From Veillonella parvula (GTDB lineage Bacteria > Bacillota > Negativicutes > Veillonellales > Veillonellaceae): 12,799 nucleotides of DNA. Where the stretch lies: NCBI GenBank assembly GCA_947096075.1, contig CAMUQE010000049.1, forward strand, positions 1-12,799, given 5' to 3'. Both the position numbers and the translations under genes were made by a program. Below the pieces are notes generated by a model that ran no database searches, was not told the DNA's origin, and was given only the letters and a program-made list of their open reading frames with translations. Of this stretch, positions 6,427-12,799 are shown one piece after another; within the stretch, counting starts at the first letter, position 1, and every line of letters begins with the position of its first letter.

Positions 6427-6512
6427 ATATACATATAGGGGTATATCTAAAAATTTGAATAACTGTTAAAATAAAATATAGCTATTTTGTGATAAAGAAG
6501 GCAGGTGATGTA

Positions 6513-7463
6513 TTGTATCGATTAATACTACAGCGTTTGGCAAGTATTGTAGGTATTTTATTGGTTGTTACCATCGGTACATTTGTATTGATAAAATTAT
6601 CTCCTATTGATCCCGTGTCGATGAAGTTTAATCTTCTAGGAGCTACACCAGATCCAGTTGTAGTTGCACAGACACGAGAGCAGTTGGGGCTCAATGACCC
6701 TTGGTGGCAGCAATACCTACGTTGGTTAGGTCAAATTATACAAGGGGACTTTGGTGAGTCCATTCTGTACGCTTTACCAGTGGCGACCATTCTTGGCAGT
6801 GCCTTGCCAAATACCTTGGGGCTAGTATCCTTAGCTCTTGTTATGGGGATAGTGGTGACCATACCGCTCGGTATGTTATCTGCAAAGTATCAAGACTCAT
6901 GGATTGATCATGGGGTTCGTCTCGTTACATTCTTAGCGTTAGCAATCCCTGGGTTCTGGGTCGGTTTATTATTACTGTACTTATTCGGTGTTAAATTACA
7001 GCTAGTGTCGGTAACGAATACCAATGGCTTTTCTGCCTATGTTCTGCCCGCAGTAACCCTTGCTTTATGGATATGTGGTCTCTACATTCGTCGATTGCGC
7101 AATGCTATTTTAGAAGTGTCGCGACAGCCCTTTGTACAGGGGGCGCGAGCATTGGGCTTGCCAGAATGGATGGTCTACACCCGTTATATATTCCCTCATG
7201 TAGGTCTTATATTGCTGCCTATGATGGGAGTAACTATGGGTGCTATGCTAGGTGGATCTGCCGTTATTGAAACGGTATTCTCCATAAAAGGTATTGGTTA
7301 TATGATGGTGCAGGGCATTATGGCTCGCGATTATGTATTGATGCAAGGTTATATCATCTGGATTACCTTGGTGTTCATCGTGATTAATATCATCATTGAT
7401 GTATTGAGTGTTTGGCTGAATCCGAAGCGAAGAGCCGCCATAAAAGGAGGCTCTTATGAATAG
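6513..7463 (+). CDS. ABC transporter permease, NikB/DppB/CntB family
   Basis: This is the first inner-membrane permease of an importer for nickel, peptides or metal-chelate. From the chosen start it has 316 residues, the normal length for NikB (about 314). An N-terminal membrane segment (IVGILLVVTIGTFVLIKLSP) leads to the family's extracytoplasmic region (TREQLGLNDPWWQQYLRWL, then GDFGES). Several further membrane segments and the ATPase-contacting loop follow: ARALGLPEWMVYTRYIFPHV (211-230). GSAVIETVFSIKGIG (248-262) is a strong family signature. The TTG at 6513 is preferred because AGGTGAT (6503-6509) aligns with the 16S 3' end at good spacing and gives the typical MYRLILQRL start. A GTG at 6489 is in frame but has no ribosome site. 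The stop overlaps the next gene by eight bases. Substrate is inferred from the Fur box and the partner lipoprotein. Confidence 0.88.
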   Translation: MYRLILQRLASIVGILLVVTIGTFVLIKLSPIDPVSMKFNLLGATPDPVVVAQTREQLGLNDPWWQQYLRWLGQIIQGDFGESILYALPVATILGSALPNTLGLVSLALVMGIVVTIPLGMLSAKYQDSWIDHGVRLVTFLALAIPGFWVGLLLLYLFGVKLQLVSVTNTNGFSAYVLPAVTLALWICGLYIRRLRNAILEVSRQPFVQGARALGLPEWMVYTRYIFPHVGLILLPMMGVTMGAMLGGSAVIETVFSIKGIGYMMVQGIMARDYVLMQGYIIWITLVFIVINIIIDVLSVWLNPKRRAAIKGGSYE

Positions 7464-8265
7464 ACAAACGCCCTATACTTTATACGCTATGTTGGTATTA
7501 GCAGCTCTGTGGATTGTATTTTTCTTATGCGCTCCCTATATAGCACCCTTTGATCCTGAAACGACGAGTATCGCGGACCGCTTACAAGACATTAGTAGTA
7601 CCCATCTATTAGGTACTGACCAACTCGGTCGTGATGTGTGGTCTCGTATTCTGTACGGTGGTAAAGCCTCTTTAGGGATTGCTTTCACCATCATTGGCAT
7701 TAGTGGGGCCATCGGTATCGCTATTGGTGGATTAGCAGGATTTTCTACACCTAGCATTGACCGTTGGTTATCTCGCTTGATTGATTTGGTACTAGGGTTC
7801 CCGAACATGGTGATTGCCATTGCTTTCATCGGCATTATGGGACCTAGCATAACGAATGTAATCATTTCCTTGTGTATTACGAAATGGGCGGAATATGCAC
7901 GTATCACGAGGGGCCTCGTACAGATTGAACGCCACGCGGAGTATATTACCTTTGCTCGTATGTCAGGTGCTTCAAATCTACGCATTTTGTGGCGCTATAT
8001 TCTGCCGAATGTATTGCCACCGTTGGTGATCGTTATTATTCAACATTTAGGGGACGCCATCATTTTGGTAGCCAGTTTTTCGCTCATCGGCATCGGTGTG
8101 CAACCGCCGGATCCGGAGTGGGGCGCTATCTTGTTGAGCTCCCGAGATTTTCTACAAACGGCACCGTGGCTGTTAATTTATCCGGGGCTCGCTATTTTTA
8201 TTACCGTTGTTTTATTTAACTATATTGGCGATGCGTTGCGCGATGCCCTCGATGTATCTCGTTAA
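7456..8265 (+). CDS. ABC transporter permease, NikC/DppC/CntC family
   Basis: This second permease of 269 residues forms the membrane channel with the preceding gene. It begins with one membrane helix (LYAMLVLAALWIVFFLCAPY). The family hallmark HLLGTDQLGRDVWSRILYGG (50-69) and GKASLGIAFTIIGI follow. The EAA-type coupling loop is YITFARMSGASNLRILWRYI (163-182), and GVQPPDPEWGAIL (214-226) closes the family pattern. NikC of E. coli has about 277 residues, so the length is normal. AAAGGAGG at 7443-7450 gives an excellent ribosome site for the ATG at 7456, inside the end of the upstream gene; overlap of eight bases implies coupled translation. The gap to the lipoprotein gene is 66 bases and includes a small hairpin. 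Confidence 0.92.
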   Translation: MNRQTPYTLYAMLVLAALWIVFFLCAPYIAPFDPETTSIADRLQDISSTHLLGTDQLGRDVWSRILYGGKASLGIAFTIIGISGAIGIAIGGLAGFSTPSIDRWLSRLIDLVLGFPNMVIAIAFIGIMGPSITNVIISLCITKWAEYARITRGLVQIERHAEYITFARMSGASNLRILWRYILPNVLPPLVIVIIQHLGDAIILVASFSLIGIGVQPPDPEWGAILLSSRDFLQTAPWLLIYPGLAIFITVVLFNYIGDALRDALDVSR

Positions 8266-8296
8266 CCGTGCTGTGTTTAGATTTTTTATGGTGAAA

Positions 8297-8309
8297 GCCT
8301 CGACGAGGC
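8297..8309 (+). other. Small GC-rich hairpin between permease and binding-protein genes
   Basis: GCCTC (8297-8301) and GAGGC (8305-8309) form a tight 5-bp stem with a GAC loop, 11 bases before the ribosome site of the binding-protein gene. No T-tract follows, so it is not a terminator. Hairpins at such positions can stabilise the downstream mRNA segment and raise binding-protein yield over permease; this role is inferred only. Confidence 0.35.
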
Positions 8310-8331
8310 AATGTATTTTAAAGGAGATATT

Positions 8332-9855
8332 ATGAAACGTTGGTTGTTAGCATGTTTGTCCATGCTATGCATGGTAGCTCTCTTGGTCGGCTGTGGCAAT
8401 GATACTGCTAAAGACGGTAAACAAGGGAAGCATATGAATGTTGGTTTGTATTGGTTTGGTGAAACATTAGACCCAACTCACGAATGGGATGCGTGGACAT
8501 TGACTCGTATCGGTGCAGGTGAAAACTTAGCCGTTGTAACACCGGATATGAAATTTGCCCCACAATTGGCAGATTCTTGGGAAAATGTAGACCCTACAAC
8601 ATGGAAATTCCACATCCGTGAAAACGTTAAATTCCACAATGGTACTCCGATGACGCCTCAAAAGGTAAAAGAGTCCATCGAGTATACGATGAAACAAAGT
8701 GCTCGTTCCGCTAAAGCAGTTAAAATAGAGTCCATCACAGTAGATGGTCAAAACTTGATTATTAAGACTACAGAACCTAATGGTTCCTTGTTGTCCAGCT
8801 TGACTGAACCTGCTTTCGTTATCATGGATACTGCAGATCTTAAAGATGTAGCATCTAAACCAGTTCTTACAGGTCCTTACAAAATTACTGCTTTCAAAAA
8901 AGGCGAAACAATTGAACTCGCTGCCTTCGCAGATTACTGGGGCGGCAAACCAGGTCTTGATTCCGTAACTGTAAAAGACATCGAAGACAACAATAAACGC
9001 GCTATGGCTTTACAATCTAAAGACGTAGACGTGATTCAAAAAGTGGACTCTGCTAACCGCAGCTTGTTCAAAGACGGTTTCAATATTCAAGATATCGCAG
9101 GCGTTCGTGTATTGATGCTGAAAGTAAACCACACAGAAGTATCTCCATTGCATGATAAAGCGGTGCGTTCTGCTATTGCTCATATCATTAACTATGACTC
9201 CATGGCAAAAATTATTGGTAACGGTTCCACACCAGGTGCGGCACCATTCCCGCCATCTGCCAACTTAGGCTATGATGCGATTGCTAATAAAGCGATGACA
9301 GATGTGGCGAAAGCTGACCAAATCTTGACTCAAGCTGGCTATGCTAAGAATGCAAACGGCATGTACGCAAAAGACGGTAAAGAATTAGCTGTTACTATTG
9401 CTATTTGGGGGAAAGATACAAGCTTATACGAAGAAATTCAACAAGAATTGAAAAAAGCAGGTATTGCTGTAACTCTTAAGAAATTACAAAGCCCTGATGA
9501 AGTAGATACACTTGGTACAGATGGTTTTGATTTAGTAGAACGCAATGTAGTTACTATGTCTACAAACGATCCTTATTGGTTCCTCAGCTTGTTCTACAAA
9601 ACTGGTGCGAAAGCAAATGTTGGTGGCTACTCTAACCCTCAAGTAGATGCGTTAATCGACCAATTATCTGTAACATTTGATCAAAACGAACGCTCTAATA
9701 TTGCTAAACAAGCACAACAAATCTTAGTTGATGACGTAGCAGATATTTATTTGTTGTATCCAAGTGCAACGGTTGTATCTACTACAAAAGTTAAAAATGT
9801 ACCAGTACATCCAATCGACTACTACTTATTAACAAAGGATTCTACTATTGAATAA
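8332..9855 (+). CDS. Substrate-binding lipoprotein of the importer, NikA/CntA-like (SBP family 5)
   Basis: This 507-residue lipoprotein captures the substrate outside the inner membrane. The signal peptide MKRWLLACLSMLCMVALLVG ends in a lipobox LVGC, with lipidation expected at C21. The mature protein has the family-5 binding-protein signature near residues 79-115: LADSWENVDPTTWKFHIREN, then VKFHNGTPMTPQKVKES. Other landmarks are LTGPYKI, YWGGKPGLDSV and a lobe-swapped C-terminal part with EIQQELKKAGI. The N-terminal LDPTHEWDAWTLTRIGAGENL is the form found in nickel and opine-metallophore binding proteins (NikA, CntA) rather than peptide-binding ones, by recall only. AAAGGAG at 8320-8326 supports the ATG at 8332; an ATG at 8311 would precede the ribosome site. 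In many nik/cnt operons the binding-protein gene comes first; here it follows the two permeases. Whether nickel, a nickel-histidine complex or another chelate is bound is unknown. Confidence 0.88.
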   Translation: MKRWLLACLSMLCMVALLVGCGNDTAKDGKQGKHMNVGLYWFGETLDPTHEWDAWTLTRIGAGENLAVVTPDMKFAPQLADSWENVDPTTWKFHIRENVKFHNGTPMTPQKVKESIEYTMKQSARSAKAVKIESITVDGQNLIIKTTEPNGSLLSSLTEPAFVIMDTADLKDVASKPVLTGPYKITAFKKGETIELAAFADYWGGKPGLDSVTVKDIEDNNKRAMALQSKDVDVIQKVDSANRSLFKDGFNIQDIAGVRVLMLKVNHTEVSPLHDKAVRSAIAHIINYDSMAKIIGNGSTPGAAPFPPSANLGYDAIANKAMTDVAKADQILTQAGYAKNANGMYAKDGKELAVTIAIWGKDTSLYEEIQQELKKAGIAVTLKKLQSPDEVDTLGTDGFDLVERNVVTMSTNDPYWFLSLFYKTGAKANVGGYSNPQVDALIDQLSVTFDQNERSNIAKQAQQILVDDVADIYLLYPSATVVSTTKVKNVPVHPIDYYLLTKDSTIE

Positions 9856-10615
9856 ATCTGATTGTATCGTATTTGATAAGGTTACAATTTCATACGGTGC
9901 GGAGCAAGCGGTGCGCGATGTATCCTTCTCCGTGCCCAATGGTGAGGTCTTTGCCATCGTTGGTGAAAGCGGCTCTGGTAAATCCACGCTAGTTCGTGCC
10001 GCCTTTGGCATGTTGAAACAAGCTAACGTTAGCGGCCAGATTTTGCTAAACGGCACCGATATTTCTACATTGAGTGATGGTGATTGGCGACAATTGCGGG
10101 GTACGAAGATTTCCATGATCTTTCAAAATCCCAGCGCCTATCTAAACCCAAATCGAACCGTAGAAAATCACTTCAAAGATTTATTCCGTGCCCATGGTGA
10201 AAGCTATGATGTAAGCCGCGTTATGGATATGCTTAATCTCGTTCACTTAACCGACGGAGAGCGTATCTTGCAGTCCTATCCGTTTCAGTTGAGCGGTGGT
10301 ATGCAACAACGGTTAGCAATAGCTTTGAGCCTCATCTTGAAACCTAGCATTGTGTTTGCCGACGAACCGACTAGTGCCTTAGATATGTTGGTGCAAGCCT
10401 CTGTATTGGACCTTATGAAAGAGGTAACGCAGGCTCTTGGGGCAACGGTGATTATTGTAACCCATAATATCAAGGCGGCTGCTCGCATTGCCAATAGCAT
10501 TGGGGTTATGAATAAAGGCCAACTCGTTGAAGTAGGCTCCACCGAAGAGGTCATGGCGCATCCAAAGGATAAGTATACTCGCGTCTTGTTAGATTCCGTA
10601 ATGAAAGTGGTGTAG
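9848..10615 (+). CDS. ABC transporter ATPase, NikD/CntD-like
   Basis: This 255-residue ATPase is one of two that power the importer. Walker A is GESGSGKST (39-47), the Q-loop glutamine is Q93, the ABC signature is LSGGM (148-152), Walker B is IVFADEPTSALD (168-179) and the switch histidine is H206 (VTHN). Its length equals NikD (about 254 residues) rather than the longer DppD/OppD (about 320-330 residues). It therefore lacks the C-terminal oligopeptide extension, including the cysteine motif of some of those proteins. The start is a TTG at 9848 with AAAGGAT (9834-9840) and a 7-base spacer, overlapping the lipoprotein gene's stop by eight bases. The next ATPase starts two bases after the stop (TAGTATG), so these genes are tightly coupled. 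Confidence 0.93.
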   Translation: MNKSDCIVFDKVTISYGAEQAVRDVSFSVPNGEVFAIVGESGSGKSTLVRAAFGMLKQANVSGQILLNGTDISTLSDGDWRQLRGTKISMIFQNPSAYLNPNRTVENHFKDLFRAHGESYDVSRVMDMLNLVHLTDGERILQSYPFQLSGGMQQRLAIALSLILKPSIVFADEPTSALDMLVQASVLDLMKEVTQALGATVIIVTHNIKAAARIANSIGVMNKGQLVEVGSTEEVMAHPKDKYTRVLLDSVMKVV

Positions 10616-10616
10616 T

Positions 10617-11357
10617 ATGATTCAACTCGAGAATATATGTAAACAATATACGAACCACAATCATACGGTCCGCGCCGTTGATAACGTATCCTTTTCCGTG
10701 GCTCCCAATGAACGAGTAGGTATTGCCGGTGGTAGTGGTTCTGGTAAAAGTACGCTGCTTAGGCTGATTGCTATGCTAGAAAAACCTACCTCTGGTAATC
10801 TGTGGCTCTTTGGTAAAGACGTAACATCTATTCAAAACCATACAGAAATATATCGGTCCATGCAGATGATGTTCCAAAATCCCTTGGCGGTGATTCCACC
10901 GAGGATGAACTTAGAAGCATTTCTTTTAGAGCCGTATATCAATTATGGTCTTATGGATATAGCGGCAGCAAAGGACGATATTCGTAAATGGATGCAACGA
11001 GTAGATTTGCCTGAGAATACGGTTAATAAATACCCTCATGAAGTCAGCGGTGGTCAACTGCAACGTGTTGTATTAGCACGGATTATGCTGATGAATCCAA
11101 AACTAGTACTCTTTGACGAACCTACATCAGCCCTTGATGCGGTGAACCAAAAACTTGTGCTAGACCTATTACAAAAAATCTATACGGAACAACCCTTCGG
11201 CTACGTATTCGTCAGCCATGACATCGGCCTATTACAAGCCATAACAGACCGAATCATCGTCATGAAAGACGGGCAAATCGTAGAAACCATCGAATCAAAA
11301 CGACTCAAAGAAGCGGTACATCCGTATACACAAGCACTTGTGAAAGCTAGTGTGTGA
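10617..11357 (+). CDS. ABC transporter ATPase, NikE/CntF-like
   Basis: This second ATPase, 246 residues, pairs with the preceding one as a heterodimer beneath the two permeases. Walker A is GGSGSGKST (38-46), Q-loop Q87, signature VSGGQ (143-147), Walker B LVLFDEPTSALD (163-174), and switch histidine H201 (VSHD). The QNPLAVIPPRMNLEAFLLEPY stretch after the Q-loop (88-107, read in two halves) is typical of NikE/OppF-type subunits. The ribosome site (AAAGTGGTG, around 10604-10612) is weak, so translation probably depends on coupling to the upstream gene two bases away. A clear terminator follows four bases after the stop. All nucleotide-binding motifs are intact. Confidence 0.93.
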   Translation: MIQLENICKQYTNHNHTVRAVDNVSFSVAPNERVGIAGGSGSGKSTLLRLIAMLEKPTSGNLWLFGKDVTSIQNHTEIYRSMQMMFQNPLAVIPPRMNLEAFLLEPYINYGLMDIAAAKDDIRKWMQRVDLPENTVNKYPHEVSGGQLQRVVLARIMLMNPKLVLFDEPTSALDAVNQKLVLDLLQKIYTEQPFGYVFVSHDIGLLQAITDRIIVMKDGQIVETIESKRLKEAVHPYTQALVKASV

Positions 11358-11361
11358 AAAG

Positions 11362-11390
11362 AGCCTCTATGCTTTGGCATAGGGGCTTTT
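11362..11390 (+). terminator. Rho-independent terminator of the transporter operon
   Basis: AGCCTCTATGC (11362-11372) pairs with GCATAGGGGCT (11377-11387) around a TTTG loop, with one T-G wobble, and ends in TTTT (11387-11390). It is preceded by AAAAG, so weak extension of the stem is possible. It lies four bases after the last ATPase gene. Confidence 0.9.
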
Positions 11391-11420
11391 AATTATCTTT
11401 CATAATCATCCCTTACGATA

Positions 11421-11441
11421 AAAGAAATCATATATTTCTTT
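11421..11441. promoter_or_regulatory. 8-5-8 inverted repeat before the GyrI-like gene, candidate operator
   Basis: AAAGAAAT (11421-11428) and ATTTCTTT (11434-11441) are perfect inverted copies around CATAT. They lie six to ten bases upstream of the ribosome site of the next gene. The repeat is AT-rich and could arise by chance, so an operator role is only tentative. No well-matched promoter was identified in 11391-11446. Confidence 0.3.
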
Positions 11442-11459
11442 CAGAAAGAGGGGCTAATT

Positions 11460-12092
11460 ATGACAGCAGTAAAGCATGAATGGCGTAAGCACGAAAAGGA
11501 ATTGTATTGTCCGAAGCAGCAGGCGGTGCAGGTTACGGTGCCGAGCATGAAGTTCCTCGTGCTGGATGGCGTGGGAAATCCTAATCATGCGGTCTTTGCT
11601 GATGATCTCGAGGCGTTATATTCGTTGTCCTACGGAATAAAGATGTTGCCAAAAAAGGGCATGACGCCGGATGGATACTTTGATTACACCGTGTATCCGC
11701 TGGAGGCGCTTTGGAAGCAGATTGAGCATACGGAGCAGTTTGATAAGAATAATCTGCAATATCGGGTGATGATCAGACAACCTGATTTTGTGACTCCTGA
11801 CGTGTTGGGAACGGCCATTATTAATGTGTCCAAGAAAAAATCGTTGCCTCGATTTAAGGACGTTCGGCTTGAACCGATAGAGGATGGCAATTGCGTGCAG
11901 ATATTGCACGTCGGGCCTTATGATGATGAGCCGGAATCGTTTATGAAAGTAGATGAATTCTGCACTGCTCATAGTTTGCAACGTGTTAATGACGAGTGGC
12001 ATCGGGAAATCTATTTGTCCGATGCGCGAAAAATGGAGCCCGCAAAATTGAAGACGATACTACGTGTGCAAGTAAAAAAGGGAAAATTATAG
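11460..12092 (+). CDS. GyrI-like small-molecule-binding domain protein (COG4832 type)
   Basis: The 210-residue soluble protein has no signal peptide. It resembles standalone GyrI-like domain proteins, the ligand-binding fold shared with effector domains of AraC- and MerR-type regulators. Recognisable parts are PSMKFLVLDGVGNP near residue 29, YSLSYGIKM, YTVYPLEALW, RVMIRQPDF, CVQILHVGPYDDEPESF, and the typical ending HREIYLSDARKMEPAKLKTILR. Tryptophan and acidic residues in the WHREIY region are commonly conserved in the family. No DNA-binding domain is fused, so it may bind or sequester a toxic small molecule or peptide; this is inference. AAAGAGGGG (about 11445-11453) supports the ATG at 11460. 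It lies about 70 bases after the transporter terminator and is followed, 43 bases after its stop, by a membrane-protein gene with which it may be co-transcribed. Confidence 0.82.
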   Translation: MTAVKHEWRKHEKELYCPKQQAVQVTVPSMKFLVLDGVGNPNHAVFADDLEALYSLSYGIKMLPKKGMTPDGYFDYTVYPLEALWKQIEHTEQFDKNNLQYRVMIRQPDFVTPDVLGTAIINVSKKKSLPRFKDVRLEPIEDGNCVQILHVGPYDDEPESFMKVDEFCTAHSLQRVNDEWHREIYLSDARKMEPAKLKTILRVQVKKGKL

Positions 12093-12135
12093 GGCGTCAT
12101 AACAAACTTAATCGGATTTATGAACGAGGTACCTT

Positions 12136-12600
12136 ATGGATTTGAATAGTTTTTTCTTACTATTTCCCAGTATTTTCATGCTGCACGAACTGGAGGAGAT
12201 ACTTCTGTTTCCTCGCTTTTTGGATCGGAACCCGCAACTACAACGACGACTTTTATCGGGGGAGTTTACACCTTTCAGAATTAATGCAATCATCTATCAG
12301 GAATTTGTACTTTTGTTGATTATACTGGGATTAAGTATATATTTTGAAAGCTTCGTTTTTTATATTACCATTATCATAGCGTACGTATACCATGTAATTG
12401 GACATATATTCCAAAGTATTTTTCTGCGACAGTATATACCGGGTGTTCTTAGCGGTATTATCACGGCTGGATATTGCACATATCAGATATATGATGTGGT
12501 GTCGGTAAACTATATGCTATTAGCCTATTCGTTCCTAACACTTTTGATTATTTTCGTTAATATCGCTGTGAGCTTTAAAATACTTCAACGGATACAATAA
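12136..12600 (+). CDS. HXXEE-domain membrane protein
   Basis: This 154-residue membrane protein belongs to the HXXEE family (named for its H-x-x-E-E motif), whose function is unknown. Motif HELEE is at 17-21. A second conserved block follows with H86, H90 and IFQSIFLRQYIPG (91-103), as in the family. Four hydrophobic segments are visible, about 55-68, 72-85, 101-120 and 126-146. Paired histidines and glutamates in a membrane setting suggest metal binding or catalysis, which is not demonstrated. AGGT at 12127-12130, within ACGAGGT, lies five bases before the ATG at 12136; an ATG at 12120 is in another frame. It probably shares a transcript with the GyrI-like gene. It is followed by a strong stem-loop. 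The protein is richer in A/T codons than its neighbour. Confidence 0.85.
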   Translation: MDLNSFFLLFPSIFMLHELEEILLFPRFLDRNPQLQRRLLSGEFTPFRINAIIYQEFVLLLIILGLSIYFESFVFYITIIIAYVYHVIGHIFQSIFLRQYIPGVLSGIITAGYCTYQIYDVVSVNYMLLAYSFLTLLIIFVNIAVSFKILQRIQ

Positions 12601-12646
12601 ACGCCTGATTAGACTGTAAAAGTAAAGCTTTCACAAGTATATTGTT

Positions 12647-12683
12647 AAATCAGGATCACCCGTTTTACGGGTGGTTCTGATTT
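12647..12683 (+). terminator. Long stem-loop, probable terminator after the HXXEE gene
   Basis: A 17-bp stem pairs 12647-12663 with 12667-12683 around a TTT loop, with two G-T wobbles; the core is CACCCGT / ACGGGTG. The right arm ends in TTT followed by ATAT, so the T-tract is short and termination is likely but not certain. Upstream CCTGATT (12604-12610) can pair with AATCAGG in the left arm and would disrupt the base of this stem. Confidence 0.65.
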
Positions 12684-12799
12684 ATATCTCATAAATGGTT
12701 TAACATACAAGGCATTATGTGATCTTTTAAATTTAAGTAATTTTTATTTTTAGAGATAGGAGTTTATAGCTAGATATAGAAATATTAGAGTATAAGATA
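12684..12799. other. AT-rich end of window, nothing recognised
   Basis: No gene, convincing promoter or repeat is visible here. The stretch is A/T-rich, with no hairpin followed by a T-tract. It is probably the upstream region of a gene lying outside the window. Confidence 0.5.

Noticed and set aside
6455..6482. TTGAAT with TATAGC as the transporter promoter
   Set aside because: The 16-base spacing is acceptable, but transcription would begin at about 6489, leaving almost no room for the leader and lying away from the Fur box; it remains only an outside possibility.
6489..6512. GTG at 6489 as the start of the first permease
   Set aside because: No ribosome site precedes it, whereas TTG at 6513 has AGGTGAT and gives the usual family N-terminus and length.
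7536..7985. A 149-residue minus-strand open frame inside the second permease
   Set aside because: Antisense shadow; the + strand codes for an intact NikC-type permease.
1..12799. Mobile elements, CRISPR arrays, tRNA or rRNA genes
   Set aside because: No transposase or integrase, no regularly spaced direct repeats, no cloverleaf and no rRNA-like sequence were seen on either strand.

Overview
The window is AT-rich, moderately biased bacterial DNA in which every supported gene lies on the + strand. Gene content (a FixCXAB electron-transfer flavoprotein system, strong AAGGAGG-type ribosome binding sites, frequent TTG starts, lipoprotein and Sec signal peptides) fits an anaerobic Firmicute of the Negativicutes. 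Veillonella or a close relative is my best guess. That assignment is inference from gene style and was not checked by a search.

Region 1 (about 95-3831) is one compact operon, fixC-fixX-fixA-fixB, with a candidate promoter in front and a strong long-loop terminator behind. FixA and FixB form an electron-transfer flavoprotein whose sequence motifs resemble the electron-bifurcating type. FixC and FixX form the flavin/iron-sulfur arm that passes electrons to a quinone-like acceptor. FixA has an unusual acidic C-terminal tail.

Region 2 (3832-6388) starts with a gap of about 290 bases with no convincing gene. It continues with a short-chain dehydrogenase behind an 18-base palindrome and a TATAAT box. 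A good sigma-70 promoter then drives a tandem pair of paralogous secreted proteins with a DUF4367-like domain. The stretch right after the pair folds on paper into a three-way-junction RNA followed by a terminator.

Region 3 (6389-11390) is a five-gene ABC importer operon (permease, permease, lipoprotein, ATPase, ATPase) of the nickel/peptide/opine-metallophore class. A near-consensus Fur box precedes it, so it probably imports a metal or metal chelate when metal is scarce. The genes overlap or nearly touch, indicating translational coupling, and a clear terminator ends the operon.

Region 4 (11391-12799) holds a GyrI-like small-molecule-binding protein and a small HXXEE-family membrane protein. 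It ends with a stem-loop that can be rearranged with an upstream segment, then about 115 bases of featureless AT-rich DNA. I saw no mobile elements, CRISPR arrays, tRNA or rRNA genes.
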